Source: Chryseobacterium sp.
GTDB taxonomy: Bacteria; Bacteroidota; Bacteroidia; Flavobacteriales; Weeksellaceae
Reading direction: 5' to 3'
Length of the DNA: 64,000 nt
NCBI GenBank assembly: GCA_031286615.1
Contig: JAITUA010000007.1
Coordinates: forward strand, 234,701-298,700
The position numbers and the translations under genes were made by a program. Of this stretch, positions 35,533-44,587 are shown in pieces (positions within the stretch are counted from its first letter, which is position 1; each line of letters begins with the position of its first letter). The notes beneath the pieces are model-generated. The model made no database searches. It saw only the letters and a list, made by a program, of their open reading frames with translations, and was not told the origin of the DNA.

Positions 35533-38418
35533 ATGATATCAATCCTAAATAAATGTAATGAGATTAAATTATATTTAGAAAATCAAGCCAAAGAAAATAT
35601 TGACTTTAAGATTTATTTACGTACAAATGAAAATTTATATGTTTATATATTAGTTAAGAATTTTGTTGATAAGTTGGAAATTGAAAAAAAAATAATTGAA
35701 ATTTTTTCTGACGCTGAAGTTAATTTTCTTTCTCAAGAGTTGTTACAAAATGATGAGTTTTTCACAGATATATTTAGTAAGGATGAAATAATTCACTTAG
35801 AAAATGGACGAAGACGATTCACTTCTTTACTAAATAAAGAGGATGAGGAGCAATTAACAACATGTCCTGTAATTACTTTTTATAGTTATAAAGGTGGTAT
35901 GGGAAGATCCACTACATTAGCGGCTTTTGCAACCCATCTTGCAATAAATGAGGCTAAAAAGGTAGTTATTGTCGATTGTGATTTTGAAGCTCCTGGATTT
36001 ACTAATTTTTTTCTAACTAATCCTCGTGAGACAAATCAAAGACAAGGCTTTGTAGAATATTTTTTTGATAAAGAAAATGGGTTTAGTGATAAACACAAAT
36101 TAGAAAATTATACATGGAAGGTTGATGCACGCTTTTCAGGGCTAGGTTCCATACATATAATGCCTGCTGGGAATCTTAATACAACAATAAATGAAGATGA
36201 TTATTTTAAAAGTGACTTAAATCATTATATTGAAGGACTTTCTCGAATTGATTTTACAAATGAAAAATATATTATTAAAAAGTTTAAAGATATTTTAGAA
36301 GACTTGAATGATTCATTAAAGCCAGATATAATTCTTATTGATTCCCGAACCGGATTTAGCGATATGTTAGGAATTGCTGCATTTAAATTATCAAAAATGG
36401 TTCTAGGCTTTTTTAGGAATGATGCTCAATCATTACCTGGTCTACATTTTTTTATTGAGAATTTAATTGAAAATGAGAAGTTAGAACCATGTTTGATAAA
36501 CTCAATATTACCTGAGTCACTAAGTCTAAAAAAACAATTGTTTAAGTCTTTTGAAGATGATGTACAAAATATAATTTCACAACAAGCTCCAGAATCAGAA
36601 TTAAGTTTTAGCTGTTTTCCAATATCGAGAAATCAAAACTTAGAATTATTAGGTAGTACATCAGAAAATGTTTTTGACTTTATTGATATTATTAAAGAAA
36701 ATGAAATCAAAGATTTCAAAGAATTATTTGAGTATCTTACTTCTAGAATACCTTATAAAGATAAAATTGATAATAATGATATCTTTAACCCTGTTGTGAA
36801 TTCATCCACTAAAGATTTGCATTTGGTAGAAAATTATGACGAAAATAAAACTATCAAAGTTAAAACTAAAGAAGAAATTGATAATTTAAGCGAAGATGCC
36901 AAGGTAGAATATATAAGAGATGTTAAAGAAAAGATTTTACGTGAGACTTCTCGAAAAATAGATGCTACAAGTTTATATGCTGAAAACATGTCAATTGAAG
37001 AACAGTTTGAAAATCAACAATTTTTTTATAGAAATTGTATGAATGATATTTTCAATATCGATAAACCGTTTATATTGGGTAGTAAAGGTACTGGTAAATC
37101 CTATATATATAATGCTTTACAAAGCAAGATAATTGTTAAAAAACTACAAACAATTGCTAATATTGAAGACGACTTTTCATTTATTTATACTATTGACAAA
37201 AAAGATAGAATATTTAAAGTAAATCGTTTTAATAAAAGTGCCAGTATAGGTTTTTATTATAGATTCTGGCTTATTTATACATGGCAAATAATCCTTAAGG
37301 AATTAAACGTTTTGGATTTAAGTTTTAAAAGTTCAATTGATAGTTTTGATATCCGAGATGATGAAACTACTTTGAAAATTTTAAGTGATAAAATAAATGA
37401 TACAGATTATATAATTTTGATCGAAAAAGAATTTAATGAATTAGATAAATTTTTACTAAATGGGAAAGATGTTGGTAAGAAATTTTTAGTTATTCTTTAT
37501 GACCAATTAGATGAAATTGTTCATCCATCCTTATGGAATGATTGGATACCTTCCCTTATCGATTTTTGGCGTAATAAAAAATATAGTAGAATATTTGGTA
37601 AGGTTTTTATACGTAGAGATTTGTTTAATGGCTTATATGGTCTTACAAATGTTAATGACATTGAAAATCAAGCAATAAATATTGAATGGTCACAAGAGGA
37701 AATGTTCTCTTATTTTTTCAAAATTGTTTTTTCTAACGGTATGTCGGAGTATTTTTGGATAATGATGTATTTGTATAATGATTATCATTATGAACTTATT
37801 AAAAAAAATAGACAGAAATATAATAAACTTGAGCAGACTGCATTAGAAGAATACTTATTGAGACCTCTTGCTACTACTTTTTTTGGTAAAGAAGTTGATG
37901 CAGAAGGAAGTAGTAGAATGGGGGAAAGTTATGATTGGTTTTATAAAAACTTGAGAAATGGTGATGATACTATAAGTTTGAGGCCATTTATTGACCTTTT
38001 AAAATTTTCAATAGATAAATGGAAAGATAAGAAGTATCTTCAAGAAGAAGGGCTTAAACCAATTTTATTTCAAAAATATTATACTGATCGAGATGTTAGG
38101 AAAGAAGCGGTTGATAGACATTTTAAAGATATAGTTCAAAATCAAATTGGTAACAAACCAATAGAATATTTATTTGAGTATATAGATAATCACAAAGAGT
38201 TCCAATTTATAACTATCCGTAAAGATAAATTCTATAGACTTTTCAAAGAAGTACTAGAAGAATATAAAGATCGTGAAGAAATGAAAGATATTAATCCAAA
38301 AAAAATGGAAGAGCTTTTAATTACTAACGGTATAATTAAAAAGGAAAATTATGGCAGGGGTGATGAGTACAGATTTCCATTTCTTTATAAATATAGATTA
38401 GGTCTTAGAGGGAGGTAA
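35533..38418 (+). CDS. Two-ATPase protein: KGGxGR-type ParA/MinD ATPase fused to a second P-loop domain
   Basis: 961 residues, cytoplasmic. After a 110-residue N-terminal region comes a SIMIBI ATPase with deviant Walker A YSYKGGMGRSTT (residues 117-128), VIVDCDFEAPG (145-155) and the Asp of IILIDSRTGFSD (266-277). From about 485 a second P-loop module starts, with Walker A GSKGTGKS (516-523) and Walker B-like FLVILYDQLDE (651-661), then FIRRDLF, resembling Sll1717-type P-loop ATPases. The C-terminus is helical. The KGGVGR variant of ParA-like ATPases is known from putative conflict systems (recalled). With the HEPN-like gene 2 bp upstream and strongly A+T-rich codons, this looks like a horizontally acquired defence module; function is inferred. 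A strong terminator closes it. Confidence 0.85.
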   Translation: MISILNKCNEIKLYLENQAKENIDFKIYLRTNENLYVYILVKNFVDKLEIEKKIIEIFSDAEVNFLSQELLQNDEFFTDIFSKDEIIHLENGRRRFTSLLNKEDEEQLTTCPVITFYSYKGGMGRSTTLAAFATHLAINEAKKVVIVDCDFEAPGFTNFFLTNPRETNQRQGFVEYFFDKENGFSDKHKLENYTWKVDARFSGLGSIHIMPAGNLNTTINEDDYFKSDLNHYIEGLSRIDFTNEKYIIKKFKDILEDLNDSLKPDIILIDSRTGFSDMLGIAAFKLSKMVLGFFRNDAQSLPGLHFFIENLIENEKLEPCLINSILPESLSLKKQLFKSFEDDVQNIISQQAPESELSFSCFPISRNQNLELLGSTSENVFDFIDIIKENEIKDFKELFEYLTSRIPYKDKIDNNDIFNPVVNSSTKDLHLVENYDENKTIKVKTKEEIDNLSEDAKVEYIRDVKEKILRETSRKIDATSLYAENMSIEEQFENQQFFYRNCMNDIFNIDKPFILGSKGTGKSYIYNALQSKIIVKKLQTIANIEDDFSFIYTIDKKDRIFKVNRFNKSASIGFYYRFWLIYTWQIILKELNVLDLSFKSSIDSFDIRDDETTLKILSDKINDTDYIILIEKEFNELDKFLLNGKDVGKKFLVILYDQLDEIVHPSLWNDWIPSLIDFWRNKKYSRIFGKVFIRRDLFNGLYGLTNVNDIENQAINIEWSQEEMFSYFFKIVFSNGMSEYFWIMMYLYNDYHYELIKKNRQKYNKLEQTALEEYLLRPLATTFFGKEVDAEGSSRMGESYDWFYKNLRNGDDTISLRPFIDLLKFSIDKWKDKKYLQEEGLKPILFQKYYTDRDVRKEAVDRHFKDIVQNQIGNKPIEYLFEYIDNHKEFQFITIRKDKFYRLFKEVLEEYKDREEMKDINPKKMEELLITNGIIKKENYGRGDEYRFPFLYKYRLGLRGR

Positions 38419-38469
38419 TCTAATATTTCTTATTAAAATTGCTTTTTATTTAATCCTTTTTTGAACAAC

Positions 38470-38499
38470 AATAAATCCTGATGAAAATCAGGATTTATT
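38470..38499. terminator. Bidirectional intrinsic terminator at the end of the ATPase gene
   Basis: AATAAATCCTGA pairs perfectly with TCAGGATTTATT around a 6-nt loop; the stem overlaps the stop codon of the converging XRE-type gene. Confidence 0.85.
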
Positions 38500-38728
38500 C
38501 ATTTATAAGTTTAAAGAAATCAGATAAACTAATTTTTCGTGCTTCACATATTTTAAAAAGTGTTTCAATAGGGATTCTATAAGTTTTTTCACTTTTTATT
38601 TTTCTAATGGTGCTTTCTTCCACACCATGATTTTTTGCAAAAGAAGTTTGTGACTTGCCTTCCTGAAGCCAAGGTATCAACCATTTCTTTGTAATGTATG
38701 GACAAATTTTCTCGTTTATATCTGTCAT
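38495..38728 (-). CDS. XRE-type helix-turn-helix protein
   Basis: 77 residues. A Cro/CI-type HTH lies at about 15-70 (GKSQTSFAKNHGVEESTIRKIK, then IPIETLFKICEARKISLSDFF). It is divergent from the 38761 gene with only 32 bp between start codons, so it probably regulates that gene and itself. It converges on the HEPN/ATPase island through a shared terminator and might belong to it, but nothing else supports that. Confidence 0.83.
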   Translation of the reverse strand: MTDINEKICPYITKKWLIPWLQEGKSQTSFAKNHGVEESTIRKIKSEKTYRIPIETLFKICEARKISLSDFFKLINE

Positions 38729-38760
38729 AGAAACAAATCACGTAATAAAAAAATACAAAC

Positions 38761-39282
38761 ATGAAAAAGACAAGCACACATTTTGAACCTCAGCTTTGGA
38801 AAGGCGGTAAGAAGCGCTCCGGGTTACAGCTGATGGAGAACTTTTACCAGTTCAATGATCTGGTAACCTCTAAAGAGAAGTTAAACAACATTATGAGTTA
38901 TGCTGTAAAGCGAAATAGCTGGATGAATGAAGATCCGGCGGTAGTTTTTCAGTTTCATCAGGCGGTGCAGTCGTTTGTGCGTGCGTGCTACCTCATCTAT
39001 TTAGAAGGAAAGAAATGGGTTGCAGATCCTCCGCTGGAAAATCCTTCTCCATGGGTTCTCGGCTTGCTTTCGGAGAAAGAATACCAAAATCCAGTGCTGG
39101 TTTTTAAAAAAGCATTCAAAGAATACAGTGTCAAAGAGTTTGATTATTTTATGTCCGGGATTGTCTATTTCTCAATGGGCATGTATGAAAATCTGCCAGA
39201 AAGGAATATTGTCAATCCGTACATTCATCTGATAAAAATGCTGGATGCGGGGCATCTTATGCTGGAAAGGAGAGGGAGGTAG
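38761..39282 (+). CDS. Conserved-looking protein of unknown function
   Basis: 173 residues, no signal peptide, mostly helical with a distinctive start (STHFEPQLWKGGKKRSGLQLMENFYQ). No known domain recognised. Base composition matches the chromosome rather than the A+T-rich island next door. Divergent from the XRE-type gene, which may control it. Confidence 0.7.
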   Translation: MKKTSTHFEPQLWKGGKKRSGLQLMENFYQFNDLVTSKEKLNNIMSYAVKRNSWMNEDPAVVFQFHQAVQSFVRACYLIYLEGKKWVADPPLENPSPWVLGLLSEKEYQNPVLVFKKAFKEYSVKEFDYFMSGIVYFSMGMYENLPERNIVNPYIHLIKMLDAGHLMLERRGR

Positions 39283-39290
39283 GAGCTGGG

Positions 39291-39597
39291 AGCGGGAAGC
39301 TGGAAGAAGGAAGGTAGTTTGAGTCGTGGTGACGTATGGTTGGTATATAAAAATATGAATTTCAACGCTGTCATTCTGAATACAGACTAAAAGTCTGCGA
39401 ACATAGTTCAGGAATGTAATGAAGAATCTCATGTATTTCCAGGGAGATTCTTCCTTCGTCAGAATGACAGTGCGCTGTGAGAAATTGAAACAGGAGATTG
39501 AACGTAGCCAATGACAAAAACGAAAGTTATTATCCCTTAAAAAAGACAAACAGTTATTTTTATAACTATCATAACTTCCAGCCTCCAGCTTCCCGCT
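39291..39597. repeat. Composite MITE-like element with three nested inverted repeats
   Basis: Outer arms AGCGGGAAGCTGGA (39291-39304) and TCCAGCTTCCCGCT (39584-39597), 14 bp perfect. Middle arms CTGTCATTCTGA (39368-39379) and TCAGAATGACAG (39459-39470), 12 bp perfect. Inner arms GAAGAATCTC (39421-39430) and GAGATTCTTC (39444-39453), 10 bp perfect. No coding capacity. Confidence 0.8.
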
Positions 39598-39604
39598 TCA
39601 AAAC

Positions 39605-39639
39605 AAAAAAGCCTCTCAAGATCATTGAAAGGCTTTTTT
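39605..39639 (-). terminator. Intrinsic terminator of the MG2/plug protein gene
   Basis: AAAAAAGCCT pairs with AGGCTTTTTT around a partly paired loop; the T-run on the minus strand follows the stop at 39642. Confidence 0.85.
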
Positions 39640-39641
39640 TA

Positions 39642-42041
39642 TTATTTTAAAATCTGCTGATCAAAAAGAAGATGGTCGTCTTCATCAAAGCTTATAATCA
39701 GTACTTTATATTGTTTTGCGCTGTCATTATTGAAGAATTTAATTCTTGGCGGAACATAATCGCTGTCAAATAAATTCGGGTTCCAGTAAAGGGTTTCTCT
39801 GGTATCGTTTTCAATTTTTTGCGGAGCGTCATCATCTATCATTTCAATAGGAAACTCTGAAGGTTTATCATATCCTTTGATGATGGCTGAGTTGTTCTTT
39901 GGAGCTTCTTTTTCATTAGTTTTAGATTTCATATTGCCCTTCATGGTGTAGATGGCTACGGCATCGCCTATTAATCCTGATCCCTTGATAATTTTTACCA
40001 TTGCGATATTATTTACAGGAAGGGATGAAATCATCGAACCGTCAGTAAGCACCTCATCTAAATACAGCTTAGCCTGCTGACCACGGATGTAGGGCATATT
40101 TACTCCTGAACTATTTCTTTGAAACGTTAAACCGGCAGCTTTTCCCTGCAGCCAGTCTAATATATTAGTATATCCGGAGGTATGCTGATCTTCATTCACA
40201 AAATCAAATACAGTAGAATTTACAGAACTGAACATTCCGCTGGAGAGCTGTTTATCTAATTCCTGTTTCGGATCTTTCTTTTTTCCTACTAATGCTACTT
40301 CCTGAATCTGGATATCATCATTATTCTCAATTTTTTTATTGTTTTTTTGAGTATTGATAGCTCTGGCGATTGCAGGAGGAAGAGTTTTGTTTTTAGCAGA
40401 TTTTACCAATGTATATTTTGTAGTCGGGAAGTTACCTTTGAATTCTGAAGGATTTATCAGCGGTTCTACAGTGACAAATAAATTATCATTACCAGATTCT
40501 TTATTTTCTGAATTGACGAATAATGAAACATTTATGGGTTCATCATTGTTAAGATTATGTAAATAGATATAGCCGTTTTGATCTGTTTTAAATTGATTGA
40601 AAGCAGGTTCGTTTTTACCTAACTGCAATACTAAATTTACATCAGAGTTGATAAGTAGAGCGTTGTTCTTAATAGGTTTTATTCTGTAAGAAAGATATTG
40701 CTGAGATTGGGTTTTAATGGTGGGTGCGGTTCCGCTGAGTACAGAATTCCAGTTGAATCTCTTCCAGTTTTCGGAGATAAGAAGTGCGTCCAGAGCTTCA
40801 GTATTGGCATTCTTAGAAAAATATTGTGCGGGGCTGTCTATTTTTGAAGTAAAATCACCCGTTAACCAAAGTGCGCTCAGAATATTTTCTTCATCAGGAG
40901 TTTGGGTGCCGTCATCTTCACTTACCACAACAGTATAATTTTTGAAATAAGATTCCGGAGAAAGATCAATACTGTTGAAAGACCTTGGAGTCTGTTTTAA
41001 ACTCTGGCCTATAATTTCTGCTTTTTCAATTTTTAAATCACCAGGCTTTATAAAGCAAAGCCTTTGAGCCACGGGATTGTCCTGCTCATCAAAAACTACC
41101 AGTTGTAAAACACCATTGGCTCCGTTGCTGATTTTTGTAGGAATAAGACTTGATACTTCATTGGTTAAATGGTTGATATTCGCTCTGTAAGCAAGATGGT
41201 TATTGATAAGTCCTACAATTTTATACCCCTGAAGCTGTTGTTTTAGGTTAACGCCTTTTAAGGTATATTTTATTCCTTCCTTGGAGCTGTGAATTTCTAC
41301 ATTCAGACCGCTGTCTGCAACCTGTGGCAGGTCTATTGTCTGGCTTTTTCCTGCATTATCCTGAATGACAGCCTGGTATTTTTTTCCTGATGCCGGAGTC
41401 ATTGTAAAGGAAGCTACATTTTTATCAAAAGATTTAAAGGTAGTGACAGGAACTTTTGGATTTTGTGCATCAATTATTTTTCCGGTCCAGTTTTCCGGTA
41501 AAGAAGAATTACCGGATAATCTTACCGCAAACTTGGTAGGCATCCCGTTGATGAAAGTTCCGCCTTCCGGAAAGGCTTTTGCAGACCACTCGGGATTTTT
41601 AGAGACTACTAATGATTCTGTGGAATTCGGGTTGTAAACAGGAAGTGCTTTAACAATCTGAAAATCTTCATTAAAATTGGTCATGTAAGGCGTATAAGCT
41701 CTCACAAAATACACCTGTTCGGGAAGGTCTTCTTTCAGTTGAAAATCTCCGCTGCCTTCACCATTAGTAAGAAGTACTGTTTTCCAGTCTATTAATTTTT
41801 TATCAGAATTGTACAATTCTACAAATAGAGTAGTGGATAATGTAGAACGGTTATATCCGTCAAATACAAAGCTTTTGAACCATATTTTGTCACCAGCGGC
41901 ATATTGTGATTTGTCGGTAAGTAAGTATACTTTCTCCTGCTCATAATTATCCTCAAGATTGGTAATTGCTTTTTCTAATTTGGTTTGTGCCAGTACGGGT
42001 GTTACCATTGAAATAAGCAAAACACAGAATATATTTTTCAT
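39642..42041 (-). CDS. MG2-domain protein with C-terminal TonB-plug-like domain
   Basis: 799 residues. Signal peptide (1-18, ending VLAQ), an MG2/macroglobulin-like N-terminus with the typical EKVYLLTDKSQYAAGDKIWF, several Ig-like segments, and near residue 650-735 a plug-like domain (ILDWLQGKAAGLTF, MPYIRGQQAKLYLDEVLTDG, MVKIIKGSG). No TonB-dependent beta barrel follows. Such proteins are common in Bacteroidota, where they probably sit on the periplasmic or surface side and help outer-membrane assembly or transport; the exact role is unknown. Monocistronic. Confidence 0.85.
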   Translation of the reverse strand: MKNIFCVLLISMVTPVLAQTKLEKAITNLEDNYEQEKVYLLTDKSQYAAGDKIWFKSFVFDGYNRSTLSTTLFVELYNSDKKLIDWKTVLLTNGEGSGDFQLKEDLPEQVYFVRAYTPYMTNFNEDFQIVKALPVYNPNSTESLVVSKNPEWSAKAFPEGGTFINGMPTKFAVRLSGNSSLPENWTGKIIDAQNPKVPVTTFKSFDKNVASFTMTPASGKKYQAVIQDNAGKSQTIDLPQVADSGLNVEIHSSKEGIKYTLKGVNLKQQLQGYKIVGLINNHLAYRANINHLTNEVSSLIPTKISNGANGVLQLVVFDEQDNPVAQRLCFIKPGDLKIEKAEIIGQSLKQTPRSFNSIDLSPESYFKNYTVVVSEDDGTQTPDEENILSALWLTGDFTSKIDSPAQYFSKNANTEALDALLISENWKRFNWNSVLSGTAPTIKTQSQQYLSYRIKPIKNNALLINSDVNLVLQLGKNEPAFNQFKTDQNGYIYLHNLNNDEPINVSLFVNSENKESGNDNLFVTVEPLINPSEFKGNFPTTKYTLVKSAKNKTLPPAIARAINTQKNNKKIENNDDIQIQEVALVGKKKDPKQELDKQLSSGMFSSVNSTVFDFVNEDQHTSGYTNILDWLQGKAAGLTFQRNSSGVNMPYIRGQQAKLYLDEVLTDGSMISSLPVNNIAMVKIIKGSGLIGDAVAIYTMKGNMKSKTNEKEAPKNNSAIIKGYDKPSEFPIEMIDDDAPQKIENDTRETLYWNPNLFDSDYVPPRIKFFNNDSAKQYKVLIISFDEDDHLLFDQQILK

Positions 42042-42391
42042 AGAAATCTCAGCGCATTTTAATTCTGGGCTAATTTAATCATTTAAAGACTTCGGAAAAG
42101 GTTAAAAACTTATAATTATCCAAATTGAAAAGGATTTTTTTCAGATTTTGATACGAAGGTTTTTAATTACAGAACTGTTGCTGTTTTTTTGAAAAATAAT
42201 ACTGGTAAAATGGTCTGATTCAAGAAAAATATTCGGTATTTTATCAATAAGATGAGATGTGGTACATTAAAATCGTAAATAAAGTCTATCTTTAATTAGA
42301 TGAATTGGAGAAGCTTATAGATACACGGAAAGTAATTCCGGTGTCGGCAAGATAGTTGTACTCAATGAACCACCAAAACAAAATATAAACT
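42042..42391. other. Intergenic region between the MG2/plug gene and the egt operon
   Basis: 350 bp. The only promoter-like element seen is TATCTTTA at 42287-42294 (one mismatch to TANNTTTG), about 100 nt before egtD. No riboswitch-like fold was recognised by eye. Confidence 0.35.
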
Positions 42392-43372
42392 ATGAATGTA
42401 CAGTTAAAACAGGATTGTCATTTTAAAAATGATGGTGCCGATAATTTCGGTTCGGACGTTTTAAAAGGACTGTCCTCTCATCCGAAAAAATTATCTTCAA
42501 AATATTTTTACGACAAAACAGGCGACCGTCTCTTCCAGCAGATTATGGCCATGCCGGAGTATTATCTTACCAATTGTGAGCTGGATATATTTCAGAATAA
42601 AACAGAGGAGCTTGCAAAAGCGATTTCCAATATCAATGAATCTTTTGATTTGATAGAATTAGGAGCAGGCGATGCGATGAAATCATCTTATCTTCTTAAA
42701 AATTTAGTAGAGAAAGGAACAGATTTTACCTATATGCCTATTGATATTTCAGGAAATATTCTTTCTGTTTTACAGGAAAATCTGAAGAAAAAACTGCCCG
42801 AACTGGAAATTTTACCCTTGGAAGGAGAGTATTTTGATATGCTTGACAAAGCCACAGGGATTTCTAAAAGGAAAAAAGTAGTCCTTTTTTTAGGCGGAAA
42901 TATTGGGAATATGGAAAGTGAGGAAGCCAGACATTTCTGCAATGAAGTGAAAAGAAAACTGAATGCCGGAGACTTGTTTCTCGTAGGTTTTGACCTGAAG
43001 AAAAACCCAAACACTATTCTTGCAGCTTATAACGATCCTGCGGGAATTACAGCTTCTTTCAATCTTAATCTTCTGACAAGAATCAACCGGGAACTGAAAG
43101 CTGATTTCAAGCTGGAAAATTTTCAGCATTATCAAAATTATGATCCTATTTCAGGAGCCTGCAGAAGTTTTTTGGTAAGCCTTTGTGATCAGGAAGTGCA
43201 TGTAGGAAGCCATTTGTTTTCTTTTAAAAAAGATGAACTGATTGATATGGAGATCTCCCAGAAATTTTCTGAACAGGATATCAAAAAACTGGCTGGGGAC
43301 GCAGGATTTCATATTCTTGTTGAGATTAAAGATACTAAAAACTGGTTCGTAGATTCTATCTGGATGGTATAA
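42392..43372 (+). CDS. egtD: L-histidine N-alpha-methyltransferase EgtD
   Basis: 326 residues, normal length. Trimethylates histidine to hercynine with three SAM, the first step of ergothioneine synthesis. Seen: the SSKYFYDKTGDRLFQQIMAM segment and PEYYLTNCE that mark EgtD, the SAM loop LIELGAGDAMKSSYLL, and VVLFLGGNIGNME. First gene of a five-gene operon; the EgtB gene begins 16 bp later. Confidence 0.95.
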   Translation: MNVQLKQDCHFKNDGADNFGSDVLKGLSSHPKKLSSKYFYDKTGDRLFQQIMAMPEYYLTNCELDIFQNKTEELAKAISNINESFDLIELGAGDAMKSSYLLKNLVEKGTDFTYMPIDISGNILSVLQENLKKKLPELEILPLEGEYFDMLDKATGISKRKKVVLFLGGNIGNMESEEARHFCNEVKRKLNAGDLFLVGFDLKKNPNTILAAYNDPAGITASFNLNLLTRINRELKADFKLENFQHYQNYDPISGACRSFLVSLCDQEVHVGSHLFSFKKDELIDMEISQKFSEQDIKKLAGDAGFHILVEIKDTKNWFVDSIWMV

Positions 43373-43388
43373 TTTAAAATGATTTTTT

Positions 43389-44579
43389 ATGAAAAAAGAT
43401 GCATTACTTGTAAAAGCAAATCCTCATAAAAACTGGACAAAAAAATACTCTGAAATCAGAAATCATTCCGTTGAGATTTGCAGTCCTTTGGAAATTGAAG
43501 ACTATGTGGTTCAGCCTATAGTAGATGTAAGTCCTCCGAAATGGCATTTGGGCCACACAACCTGGTTTTTTGAAACCTTTATTTTACAGCCCAATTTTCC
43601 GGGTTATGAAGTTTTTGATCCCCAGTATAATTTTGTATTCAATAGTTATTACGAAACGATCGGGGCCCGCGTTATCCGTACTGACAGAGGGAATCTGAGC
43701 CGTCCGTCTGTTTCAGATGTTTTTAAATACCGTGAATATGTAGATCAAAAGATGGATGAATTTCTCCAGAACGGATATCTTACAGAATCGCTGGAATCTC
43801 TGTTGGAATTAGGGTTAAACCACGAACAGCAACACCAGGAATTATTATTGACAGATATCAAATACATTTTAGGTCATAATCCTTTATTTCCTGCTTACAA
43901 AAAGGAAAATATTTCAAAAAATGAAACTGTTGTAAACTCAGAAATGATAAGCTTTTCAGAAGGAATTTATGAAATAGGTTTTAAAGGAGAAGACTTTTGT
44001 TTTGATAATGAGCTGGGAAGACACAAAGTATACCTGAATGATTTTAAAATTTGCAGTCAGTTAGTGACCAATAAAGAATATTTAGAATTTATTGAAGCGG
44101 GAGGCTATGAGGATTTCAGACACTGGCATGCCGAAGGTTGGGATTGGGTGAAGCAAAATAATGCAAAATCCCCCTTATACTGGCATTTCATTGATGGGAA
44201 ATGGATGAATTATACTTTGCACGGTTTAGAAGAAATTGACCTTGATGAAGCCGTTTGCCATATCAGTTTTTTTGAAGCATCCGCATTGGCTTCATGGAAA
44301 GGAAAACGCCTGCCCACCGAAGCTGAATGGGAAGCTGCATCAGAATATTTTGACTGGGGAAAAAGCTGGGAATGGACCAATTCCGCTTATCTTCCATATC
44401 CGGGATATAAAAAAGAAGCAGGAGCCGTAGGGGAATATAATGGGAAATTTATGGTGAATCAAATGGTTCTTCGCGGTGCTTCAGTGGCCACTCCGCCCGG
44501 ACACAGCAGAAATACATACCGTAATTTTTTCCAGACCCATTTACAGTGGCAGTTTACCGGAATCAGACTTGCACAATAA
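43389..44579 (+). CDS. egtB: Ergothioneine biosynthesis sulfoxide synthase EgtB
   Basis: 396 residues. Iron(II) enzyme that joins hercynine to a thiol compound using oxygen. DinB-like N-terminal domain with metal ligands His56 (WHLGHTTWFFETF) and the H-x3-H-x-E motif NHEQQHQE (His145, His149), then a formylglycine-enzyme-type C-terminal domain (LPTEAEWEAA, VLRGASVATPPGHSRNTYRNFF). No EgtA or EgtC gene is present, so direct use of cysteine rather than gamma-glutamylcysteine is likely, but the cosubstrate cannot be read from sequence with certainty. The next gene starts 8 bp after its stop. Confidence 0.93.
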   Translation: MKKDALLVKANPHKNWTKKYSEIRNHSVEICSPLEIEDYVVQPIVDVSPPKWHLGHTTWFFETFILQPNFPGYEVFDPQYNFVFNSYYETIGARVIRTDRGNLSRPSVSDVFKYREYVDQKMDEFLQNGYLTESLESLLELGLNHEQQHQELLLTDIKYILGHNPLFPAYKKENISKNETVVNSEMISFSEGIYEIGFKGEDFCFDNELGRHKVYLNDFKICSQLVTNKEYLEFIEAGGYEDFRHWHAEGWDWVKQNNAKSPLYWHFIDGKWMNYTLHGLEEIDLDEAVCHISFFEASALASWKGKRLPTEAEWEAASEYFDWGKSWEWTNSAYLPYPGYKKEAGAVGEYNGKFMVNQMVLRGASVATPPGHSRNTYRNFFQTHLQWQFTGIRLAQ

Positions 44580-44587
44580 TTTTGCCT

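Larger units (their letters stand above)
39283..39641. other. Gene-free interval filled by nested inverted repeats
   Basis: Holds three nested inverted-repeat pairs (see the repeat entry at 39291-39597) and a terminator. No open frame of useful length on either strand shows coding character. Confidence 0.6.

Noticed and set aside
35090-38500. Integrative element with attachment sites around the A+T-rich island
   Set aside because: No integrase, tRNA gene or flanking direct repeat was found; transfer is suggested only by composition.
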